The notes under the pieces were generated by a model, which was not told the origin of the DNA, did no database searches, and saw only the letters and a program-made list of their open reading frames with translations. 49,837 bases of DNA from the NCBI GenBank assembly GCA_016186905.1, contig JACPKS010000058.1, positions 1-49,837 on the forward strand, read 5' to 3'. This stretch comes from Deltaproteobacteria bacterium (GTDB lineage Bacteria; Bdellovibrionota; UBA1018; UBA923). Below, piece by piece: positions 1-7,252 of this stretch. The translations under genes and the position numbers were made by a program. Positions within the stretch are counted from its first letter, which is position 1. Every line of letters begins with the position of its first letter.

Positions 1-137
1 AAAGCATCGATTCCTTCCCGTAAAACCACGGAAGCGGGCGTTTGTGCGTGAGCGGGCTCAAGCGTGCTTAAAGCGCAACAGATGAGCGTGACGGAAAGAA
101 CCCGAGAAAACCGCCGTTTTTTGGAAAAAGGGATCAC
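1..137 (-). CDS. 5' end of a secreted protein, runs off the window
   Basis: The reading frame opens with GTG (135-137), which overlaps the TGA stop of the upstream lyase gene (134-136) in a GTGA junction. A purine-rich AGGGGAAG lies a few bases before it. About 45 codons are visible and none is a stop. The peptide starts MIPFSKKRRFSRVLS, continues with a hydrophobic stretch and ends in AHA-Q, a typical signal peptide with an AxA cleavage site at about residue 32. The mature protein begins QTPASVVLREGIDA, which I do not recognise. The coupled start suggests co-translation with the polysaccharide lyase, so the product may act in the same export-dependent polymer degradation. Only the N-terminus is visible, so no function can be given. 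Confidence 0.6.
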   Translation of the reverse strand, partial: MIPFSKKRRFSRVLSVTLICCALSTLEPAHAQTPASVVLREGIDA

Positions 138-2404
138 AGCTTCCCCTGAAACTTAAGCGGCACGGTTACCGAGCGGCCTGCATCGGCGCCGGCCGGCAAG
201 AGCACTCCGACGGTCGTTTCGTTTCTCGCGGCATCGACTCGGCAACCCTCGCACGCGTACTTACCGCTGACGGTAATTTGTACGAAAAGGGGCTTGCTTT
301 CGGGATTTGACACCGCCAAGCGCGCGCCGTCTTCGATGGTTTGAAAAAGTACGGCGCAAGGTTGATCCGTCGTGAGACTTGAGCGTGGAGAAACGCTGAC
401 GCCGCCTTTGGCGCGAAAAACAGCCATGAGAAGCTTTTTCCTGGGTACGGAGACGGCTTGGGCGTAACGATCGTTTTGCAGAATCTTGAAGCCCTGCTGA
501 AATTTTCCGTGCCACAAATCGAGCGCAGCCACTCCCGGAAAAACTCCGTAAGCGTAGCTGGCATTCGTAGGTGAGGTTCCGTGTTTGATCCAAAGACTGA
601 AGACCTTGCCTAACACGGGATCGGCCGACAGGTTATCGTTGAGCGATCTCCACGTTCCGAGTTCATCTGCTCTTTGCGCCACCACATGCGAGGGCTCTGG
701 AAAAACGTATGCGACGCCGTCGTGATGCACCCAGAGCGCATCATCGAGCCCGCGGCTGCCGTCTTTAAACAGACCCTCAAACGGCTTTTCGCCGCTGGCG
801 CGCCCCAAGACTCTGGCGGTGGCGTACGCGACCGGTCCGCGTGCCCATTCCTGATTGACCGAGGTGCGTACTTGCCCGCAGCCCGGGCAGCTGATCGCGG
901 CACCTAGCGCGACGAATCCTTCGTCGAAAAAGAACCAGGATTTTTTCGCCGAGAGCGTTCCGCGCTCGAAGTCCATCGTCGCGGCGCCATACGTGCCGTC
1001 GGAAACGCCTCCGACGAACGTGGTTTTTCCGTATTCGGGCTGAAATTCGAAACCCTTCACGGGAGGAAGCAGCTTCGCTTCCTCGGTGGTTCCGGGCACG
1101 CGCGTGAAATCCCAGACCGGAAAAATATCGCGGTACTCGTCGCCGGTTCTGAAGATGTACGTCGCGCCGTCGGAGAGCTCTTCGGATTTCAACCCCTCTT
1201 TGTTCGGCGACCAGTCGCAGTTGTACACGCGCTTGGAGAACATTTTCACTCCGGCGTGGAACGCCGGCCGTTGGTGCGCCATGAAATCCATTTTCCAGAA
1301 GTGCTTGTTGCCCGAAAGCGCGCCTTGCGTGCCGGCGAAGTTCTGATTTCCAGCGGCGAGGTTTCGCGCGCAAGCCTCGAATTTCTTTTTCCGTGGGGTT
1401 TCGGTCTTGGCCATCCAGTCGCACGCCTTCTGTAAGGAGATGGCGCTCGCGCCCTTGCGCGCATAGTAGCGCCCCATCGCGCTGTAGTTGAACGCGCGTC
1501 CGCGCGCGAGCCAGAGCTGGCCGTCGAGGATGTATTCCGAGAGGAGCTTGATCTTCGCGGCGCTGAACCGGAACGGCGTTCCGTCGGCCAGCGCGATGAA
1601 TTTCGCGACATCGCGCGAGAAATCGGCGCCGTAACCGCCGGAATAGAAAACTTCGTGATGTTGGTAAAAACCGTTGTCGGCCTGGATGCCTTCCTCGCCG
1701 TCGCGCCGCACTTCGGACTGCATTTTTCGAAACGCGTTCGCGACGAGCGTGGCGTTGTTGTTCAAAACACCAAGCGCGATCGTGATCTCGCAGTACCAAA
1801 CGAGGTTCTGCCCCATGATTCCGAGGTCGGTCGCGGGCGATTTGAAGACGTTTCCGCGTTCGGCGCGCGCAAGAAGCCGCGCGCGAACATCTTCGGGCAG
1901 TTTTTCTTCGAGAAGCAGCAGGATTTTGTAGAGATTCAGCGGAAAGCCGATGTTGTTGACCCACCAGTTGTAACTCAGGAAATTTCCCGCATCCCAGTAT
2001 TTCAGGCTCGTCATCACGCGCGCGAGCAGGGCCGCATCCTTGAAGCGGGGATTACCCTCAAGCGAATAGGACTGCACGAGGGTGGTAAGACGGCTCAAGT
2101 GGATGGCCGGCGGCCAGGCCGCGGCGTTGTCGCTCTTGTAATCGAGGTCGCTGAAACTCCCGTCGGGTTTGAGTTTGCTCATCCAGTCGGCGATGTCGGA
2201 CGACTTCCATGTCTTGACGGTTTCATCGGGCGCGATTGCCGGCAGGCTGTTCACGATCATGCGTTCTTTGATGGTTTGCAGGTCGAGCGCCGACGCCGGA
2301 CTTCGCGACGCCGGCGGAGCGCTGCGTTCAAGGCTCAGCGCGAGCACGCCGAACAACGCGATGACGATCCACGAAATCCGAGGCGCCGCGGAGACGGGTT
2401 TCAT
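134..2404 (-). CDS. Secreted polysaccharide lyase family 8 (hyaluronate/chondroitin/xanthan lyase type)
   Basis: This 756-residue protein would cleave uronic-acid-containing polysaccharides by beta-elimination outside the cytoplasm. After an N-terminal hydrophobic segment (residues 11-25) comes an alpha/alpha-toroid region with NWW (146-148), GQN (199-201), QHHEVFYSGGYG (248-259) and a GR pair at 311-312. These match the family's Asn-His-Tyr-Arg active site (N200, H249 or H250, Y258, R312). The later motif VPGTT fits the PL8 central beta domain. ATG at 2404 is preferred over upstream in-frame codons because it starts the signal-anchor region and has a GAGGG ribosome site. The gene lies 55 bases after the large secreted protein gene and overlaps the next gene by 4 bases, so it is probably one operon. 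The family is secure; the substrate is not. Confidence 0.85.
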   Translation of the reverse strand: MKPVSAAPRISWIVIALFGVLALSLERSAPPASRSPASALDLQTIKERMIVNSLPAIAPDETVKTWKSSDIADWMSKLKPDGSFSDLDYKSDNAAAWPPAIHLSRLTTLVQSYSLEGNPRFKDAALLARVMTSLKYWDAGNFLSYNWWVNNIGFPLNLYKILLLLEEKLPEDVRARLLARAERGNVFKSPATDLGIMGQNLVWYCEITIALGVLNNNATLVANAFRKMQSEVRRDGEEGIQADNGFYQHHEVFYSGGYGADFSRDVAKFIALADGTPFRFSAAKIKLLSEYILDGQLWLARGRAFNYSAMGRYYARKGASAISLQKACDWMAKTETPRKKKFEACARNLAAGNQNFAGTQGALSGNKHFWKMDFMAHQRPAFHAGVKMFSKRVYNCDWSPNKEGLKSEELSDGATYIFRTGDEYRDIFPVWDFTRVPGTTEEAKLLPPVKGFEFQPEYGKTTFVGGVSDGTYGAATMDFERGTLSAKKSWFFFDEGFVALGAAISCPGCGQVRTSVNQEWARGPVAYATARVLGRASGEKPFEGLFKDGSRGLDDALWVHHDGVAYVFPEPSHVVAQRADELGTWRSLNDNLSADPVLGKVFSLWIKHGTSPTNASYAYGVFPGVAALDLWHGKFQQGFKILQNDRYAQAVSVPRKKLLMAVFRAKGGVSVSPRSSLTTDQPCAVLFQTIEDGARLAVSNPESKPLFVQITVSGKYACEGCRVDAARNETTVGVLLPAGADAGRSVTVPLKFQGKL

Positions 2405-2459
2405 CGCGTGCCGTCCCTCATGACGCGCCTGCGGCCTTTTCGAGAAACGCGGAGGATCG

Positions 2460-5400
2460 TCATGGGCGCGCTCGCTTGAGAAACCGGGCGCAGTCTTCGT
2501 GCATTGCCCGCGACAGTTCCGGATGCCCCGCCCACTCCGGGCGCGCAAGTATTTCTGCCAGGATTTTCTGCCCCGGAGAGGGATCCTTTGCCCAATCGTG
2601 GCTTAGGCTCGGCGAGGACCGTTTTTCATCGGCGATGTGCCGTTCGTAATCCGCGGCCATTTTTCGGATGAGTTTCAGCACGAGATCGGGATGCTGTTTC
2701 CATTCGGGGAACTCGCCGACCAGGAGCGCGATCGCCTGGTTGAGCTGCACGTCGGATGTCTCAATCCACTTGTGATACGGCAACGACACGGCAAGTTCGA
2801 GCAGATCGCGGCGCTGTCTTGCCCACGGTTGGCGCAGCATCGTCTTGACGAACATCTCCGCAAGCGGACGGTATCGGTTCGCGCTCTCGGTGTGCGCTTC
2901 GTCCGCCATGGCGGTTTTGAGCGCTGCGATGATCCTGTCTGAAAGGACGGGGAAAGTTTCCGACGAGGGGAGCCCGAACCAGGCGTGCAGGAGCACGGTG
3001 ACAGGCTTTGTTTCGCCCGAGATGTAGGATGCGAACGGAACGGTGAGGTACTCGTCGATCGCCTTGTTGAGCAGTGAAAAGAGACGCTCCCGTCCTTTTG
3101 AATCGAGTTTTCGAACGGCTACGTCTGCCAGAGTTTGCAATTTTGCATATTGAGGAATGAATTGGCTCCATTGGGTATGCGCGTAATACCCGGGATTGAG
3201 GCCGAGAATCGAAGTGGCTATATTGTCGCGGCTGACCGGCACGCTCCCGTGCACGTCTTTTTCGGCATTGGCGACGAAGTTGAGATATTCGAATAGATCA
3301 AAGCGCTTTTCGAGATACGCATCGTAGGAACGAAGCGCTTCCGGACCGAACTCCACCCACGGCAGCGACTTGCTGAAGAGTACGCTGGATTTCTCCGGCT
3401 TGGACCAGTTCCTGAGCGGCCCGCCCAGTTTGTACAAATGATTGATTTGCTCGGGGCGGCTCAGTTTTTCGAGAATGATCGGCCTTAGCCCGGCGGGCGC
3501 CGTAAGCAAAAGCATGGCGAAGTCATCGTGCGCGAGCAGATGCGTTTTCGCGTCGTTCATGATTCCGTCGAGAATCGCAGGGTCGGATACCGCGTTCGCC
3601 GTCAGTTTCTTGAGGCCCGCGTACATGAGATCGGTCGTCACGAAATCAAGGACCTCAAAGCTGAGAACCGGATAGAGGCTGTTGAGCGTGTCCGCGAAGT
3701 CGTCCGGTGTTTGAATTTTAGAGACGATCTCTGAGAGCAACGCCTTTCGATACTCCTTTACGGATTCGCGGTCCTTATGTTGCCAGAGCGACTCGTAAAG
3801 CCGCGCTTTCTCGATATCCGTTATTTCAAGCTTTGCGTAGAGTTTCGGAACGAGTTCGTCCGGCAGATCTTTGAAAAAATTCTGAAGCTGGTATTGCATG
3901 TCGGCATAGCTTAAAATCCTCGTGTATTGCGAGGTCATGTCGCGCTCGGCATGAAGACCGGCGAGCAGGGCCATCGTGTCGGCGAGCGCGCGTTCGAACG
4001 CGGGATTTGGCGAAGAGTGTCCAGATCTACGAAATTTACTGGTCGGCTGGCTGATGGGGCGCATGACCTGCTGCAAGCTGATTTGAACTTTCGTGAAAAT
4101 TCTCTCGTAGAATGCGGGTGTTTTGCGCCGGAGCGGCGATCCGAGGAAGGACTTTACGATGAGACGGACTTCGTCGTGGGTGAAACTGGCGAGACCAAGC
4201 GACTTCCAGAACACCTCAAACTCTTCGATCGTCGCGATCTCTTCGGCGCGCGCGATGGCGGAGTCGATGGTCATCACGTTTCGCGTGAGCCCCCGGGGTT
4301 TTGAGAGCACTCCGGCGTTTTTCACGACGAAAGCGTATGGGCTGTAGGGATACTTCACGATGTCGGCGCCGAAGAGCGCTTCGAGTTTTTCGAAGTCGCC
4401 GCCGACGAACTCCAGCGCGCGCCGGCCTTCGCCTTGCGTGACGTCGATGCAGCGGGCCTGCGATGAAACCTCGAACGTCACGACATTATCGGCGGCGCCG
4501 CCTCCGTATTCGATCGCCGTTTTCAAAGTCGATTTATTGACGCCGTAAAGCCCGGCGCCAGTCGAGCCGCCTTCGCTCCCGAGCACGCCTTGAAGGAGGA
4601 TGTTGCGGAACGCCTCGGTGGATTTCGTGCCGTGATAGAGCTTTCCGTCTTCGAAGAGCAGGGAGGCTGGCGTGAGGAGTTTTTTCGCGTCGAGGCCGTA
4701 GGTCTTGAGGTTTTCCTCGATCCTGGCGGCGTTCCGGTTTTTTACGAAAACGTACTGATTGAACGGCTCGATGCCGTCGTACCGCGCGAGAAGCTTATCC
4801 ACGCCGAAATGTTTGAAGAGCATGCGCGCGGCGGTGGGATTCGTGTACGAGCGGAACGCGCGTCCGATGCTCGCGTTCAGCCACTTGCGGAACTGCGGCT
4901 TGTCGAGAAAGGAGCGCAGGCTCGATTCGCCCGCGTCGCCGATGACCATTCGGACGGCCGCTTCCGATTCCTGGTCGATGTCGAAAAGCAGGGCCTGGTC
5001 GGGATATCCCGCGCCGTATTCCTGGAAGTAATTCACTCCCAAGATACGCATGTATCTCAGCGTCAGAAGAATCGGATGATTGAGCCCCTGTTTCGCGTAA
5101 TGCGTTTGCGCGAAAAGTTCCGGAGGCGCGTAGCGGACCGTCGGCCGGCCGTCGTAGAGTTCCTTAAGACCATCGCCCATTCCTCTCCACTCGACGAAGC
5201 CCTTTGACGAGAGCCTGATTTTTTCGAGCGGAACGTAGCCCTGTTCGAGCTCGCTCTTTCCTTCCGCCGTCGCGGGATCAAACCGCGACTTGCTTACGAG
5301 GTCGAATTTGCGTACGCCGTAGTTCTGGGCGTCGAGCATCGCCGTTCCCGCGATGTCGATATCCGACTCGGTCAAGATGAACGAGCGCACGTCGATCACG

Positions 5401-5753
5401 GGCATTGAGCGAAGTTTTTCGGCGATTTTTAGCGCTTCCTCGCGCGTGCGCGCCTCGCGAAGCCTCCCCTTGACCCAGAAAAGAAAATCGCGGCTCGTGC
5501 CTCCGAAAAATTCGGCTTCGGGATCGAGCGCCCAGGCGTCGCGAAAAAGATTCACCTTGCGCGAAAGATCTTCGGCGAGCGATTTGAACTCTCCGATCGA
5601 AAGAAACCGCGCGCCCTGTACGCGCGCTTCCCGGGCGACGGCGGGCGATGGTGCGAATGCGGCCGTGAGCGCCGCGGGCAGAGCGATGCTTAACGTGACA
5701 TTTAGCGCAAAGTTCAGAAGCGTGAAAACGGGCGTAAATCTTCGATAGCGCAT
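2460..5753 (-). CDS. Large exported protein with NTase-like and ADP-ribosyltransferase-like domains (paralogue B)
   Basis: The 1097-residue product has a signal peptide ending PAVA-R near residue 40. Residues about 50-240 carry GGTSRD (84-89) and ESDID (129-133), the layout of the polymerase-beta/poly(A)-polymerase nucleotidyltransferase head (GG, RD, then DxD), with an unusually long insert between them. Residues about 370-485 contain YHGT (373-376), GLYG (401-404) and AFVVKN (474-479), resembling the H-Y core of ADP-ribosyltransferases. The expected third-motif glutamate is replaced by Tyr473, so ART activity may be lost. The remaining 600 residues look helical and match nothing I know. The paralogue at 7253-9805 lies across spoIID. 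ATG 5753 is chosen over the adjacent TTG at 5756. The domain calls are motif readings and the function is unknown. Confidence 0.6.
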   Translation of the reverse strand: MRYRRFTPVFTLLNFALNVTLSIALPAALTAAFAPSPAVAREARVQGARFLSIGEFKSLAEDLSRKVNLFRDAWALDPEAEFFGGTSRDFLFWVKGRLREARTREEALKIAEKLRSMPVIDVRSFILTESDIDIAGTAMLDAQNYGVRKFDLVSKSRFDPATAEGKSELEQGYVPLEKIRLSSKGFVEWRGMGDGLKELYDGRPTVRYAPPELFAQTHYAKQGLNHPILLTLRYMRILGVNYFQEYGAGYPDQALLFDIDQESEAAVRMVIGDAGESSLRSFLDKPQFRKWLNASIGRAFRSYTNPTAARMLFKHFGVDKLLARYDGIEPFNQYVFVKNRNAARIEENLKTYGLDAKKLLTPASLLFEDGKLYHGTKSTEAFRNILLQGVLGSEGGSTGAGLYGVNKSTLKTAIEYGGGAADNVVTFEVSSQARCIDVTQGEGRRALEFVGGDFEKLEALFGADIVKYPYSPYAFVVKNAGVLSKPRGLTRNVMTIDSAIARAEEIATIEEFEVFWKSLGLASFTHDEVRLIVKSFLGSPLRRKTPAFYERIFTKVQISLQQVMRPISQPTSKFRRSGHSSPNPAFERALADTMALLAGLHAERDMTSQYTRILSYADMQYQLQNFFKDLPDELVPKLYAKLEITDIEKARLYESLWQHKDRESVKEYRKALLSEIVSKIQTPDDFADTLNSLYPVLSFEVLDFVTTDLMYAGLKKLTANAVSDPAILDGIMNDAKTHLLAHDDFAMLLLTAPAGLRPIILEKLSRPEQINHLYKLGGPLRNWSKPEKSSVLFSKSLPWVEFGPEALRSYDAYLEKRFDLFEYLNFVANAEKDVHGSVPVSRDNIATSILGLNPGYYAHTQWSQFIPQYAKLQTLADVAVRKLDSKGRERLFSLLNKAIDEYLTVPFASYISGETKPVTVLLHAWFGLPSSETFPVLSDRIIAALKTAMADEAHTESANRYRPLAEMFVKTMLRQPWARQRRDLLELAVSLPYHKWIETSDVQLNQAIALLVGEFPEWKQHPDLVLKLIRKMAADYERHIADEKRSSPSLSHDWAKDPSPGQKILAEILARPEWAGHPELSRAMHEDCARFLKRARP

Positions 5754-5877
5754 CAATATCTTTTCGTCGGGGCAAGGAGTTTATTGGAGGGGTTCATATC
5801 GGAGGCGGGCCGAGGACCGGCCGTCGATCGGCAACTTTTTCCCTGGGCAGGTTGCTTCAAAATTAACGCTCAGCGTC

Positions 5878-5906
5878 TTGCTGGTCACGACAAACGTCCG
5901 TCTAAT
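5878..5906 (+). promoter_or_regulatory. Probable promoter of the spoIID-like gene
   Basis: TTGCTG (5878-5883), a 17-base spacer and TCTAAT (5901-5906) form a sigma70-like promoter. The predicted start of transcription is near 5913, just before the GGAGGA ribosome site at 5914-5919 and the GTG start at 5930. It lies in the divergent interval 5754-5929, which must also hold the promoter of the minus-strand gene; I could not place that one. Confidence 0.45.
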
Positions 5907-5929
5907 TGTACTTGGAGGATACTCAAGGC

Positions 5930-7150
5930 GTGGAGTGGGAAAATCCCAGGGATGGGAGCCTTCGCTGTCTCTTTTTGTCTCTTTTCCCTTTAATTTTCGT
6001 CGTTTTCGGCATTTCTAGCGCGCGCGCCGCGAACGTTCCGACCGTACGGGTGATGGTCGAGCGCGAAAAGCTCGGCGTGCGCGTCGAAGGGTTCGATCTG
6101 ATTTTTTCCGATCCCGAAACCGGGAAGACGTTTCTGCACGAACCCAAGCGCGTTTCGATTGCGGTGAAATGCACGCTCGGCGGCGTCATGAAGATCGGCC
6201 CGCGCGGGCTGAAGGTGAGCGGGCCCGTGAAGGTCGAAAGCCTCGGCGGGTTCGTGCGCGTCGAATCCGGGCGCCCCGCGCAGGGCGATGGTCGGCAGTA
6301 TCGCGACGCTCTTTATCTTTACTCCTTCAACGGCGATTGCATCGTCGTGAATCACGTCGATCTTGAGAAATACGTCGCGGGATTGCTTGATTCCGAGATG
6401 AACGCGAGGTGGAATTTCGAGGCGCTCAAAGCCCAGGCCGTCGCCGCGCGAACCTACGCTCTTTTTCAGATGAAAGAGGGAAGCTCGCCGCGTTTTCGCG
6501 GATTGCGCCCGCCGTTCGATCTCGACTCGACCGAAAAAGACCAGGTTTACGAGGGCGCGCACAAGGAGCGCTATCGCGCTCTGAGAGCGGTTGAAGAGAC
6601 GCGCGGCCAGGTGCTCGCGTATCAGGGGCATCCGATCAAGGCGTTCTATCATTCCACCTGCGGCGGCCACACCGAATCGCCAGAGCGCGTCTGGGGGGCC
6701 CATTATCCGTACATGAAGCCGGTACGCTGCGGATTCTGCGAGTCCTCGCCCCGCTTTAATTGGTCGAGTGATCTTCGGAGCGCAGCCCTGGAAGCGAGTC
6801 TTCGAAAGGCCGGCCTGCTCGCGGGGCGCCTGCGGTCGATTCGAGTCCTGCAACGCAACCGCGGGCGCGTCGAACGCGTCGAAATCCGCGGCGACGGCGG
6901 CAGAGGCGGAAAATCAGTGCGCTATGCCACGGGCGCGCGGCTGCGCGAGCTCGCGGGCACGGCGCTCGTGCGCAGCACCGATTTCACGGTCTCGCGCTCA
7001 AGCGACAAAATCGTGTTCGTGGGCCACGGCTCGGGCCATGGCGTGGGGATGTGCCAGTGGGGCGCCAAGGTGATGGGCGAGCGCGGCAACACCTACGCGC
7101 AGATCCTCGCGCGGTATTATCCCGAAGCCGGTCTCACCAGAATGTACTGA
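5930..7150 (+). CDS. SpoIID/LytB-domain cell-wall enzyme, exported
   Basis: This 406-residue protein belongs to the SpoIID family: lytic transglycosylases or amidase enhancers that cut denuded peptidoglycan strands. A signal peptide (hydrophobic residues 13-29, ending ARA-A) is followed by a beta-rich N-terminal part and the SpoIID domain, with LEKYVAGLLDSEM around 145-157. Glu156 corresponds to the catalytic glutamate, and the helix AQAVAARTYAL follows. STCGGHT and a CxxC (RCGFCES) may bind metal. The GTG start is chosen because GGAGGA sits 10 bases upstream and the signal peptide follows directly; an upstream TTG lies before the ribosome site. It is flanked by two paralogous exported NTase/ART-like genes, suggesting they work together at the envelope. 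A hairpin begins at its stop codon. Confidence 0.85.
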   Translation: MEWENPRDGSLRCLFLSLFPLIFVVFGISSARAANVPTVRVMVEREKLGVRVEGFDLIFSDPETGKTFLHEPKRVSIAVKCTLGGVMKIGPRGLKVSGPVKVESLGGFVRVESGRPAQGDGRQYRDALYLYSFNGDCIVVNHVDLEKYVAGLLDSEMNARWNFEALKAQAVAARTYALFQMKEGSSPRFRGLRPPFDLDSTEKDQVYEGAHKERYRALRAVEETRGQVLAYQGHPIKAFYHSTCGGHTESPERVWGAHYPYMKPVRCGFCESSPRFNWSSDLRSAALEASLRKAGLLAGRLRSIRVLQRNRGRVERVEIRGDGGRGGKSVRYATGARLRELAGTALVRSTDFTVSRSSDKIVFVGHGSGHGVGMCQWGAKVMGERGNTYAQILARYYPEAGLTRMY

Positions 7151-7210
7151 AAAGGTGCCGACCTACTTTTCGTGGTGTGGCGCGTTACCAAAACTAAGTC
7201 GGCACCTTTT
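7150..7210 (+). terminator. Long perfect hairpin beginning at the spoIID stop codon
   Basis: A perfect 13-base inverted repeat, AAAAGGTGCCGAC (7150-7162) and GTCGGCACCTTTT (7198-7210), encloses a 35-base loop. It begins at the last base of the TGA stop and ends in TTTT, so it can act as a terminator in either direction. The loop contains ACTTTTCGT. A related element, also beginning at a stop codon, lies at 32564-32628 on the other strand, so this looks like a family of elements rather than a chance hairpin. Confidence 0.7.
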
Positions 7211-7252
7211 CCGTTTCATCAATACCCGCGCGCCTTCCGAAAAGACACTGAG

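Noticed and set aside
777..1964. Minus-strand frame inside the PL8 lyase, in another frame (395 codons)
   Set aside because: It is extremely Arg-rich, overlaps the confirmed lyase active site region and has no plausible start context.
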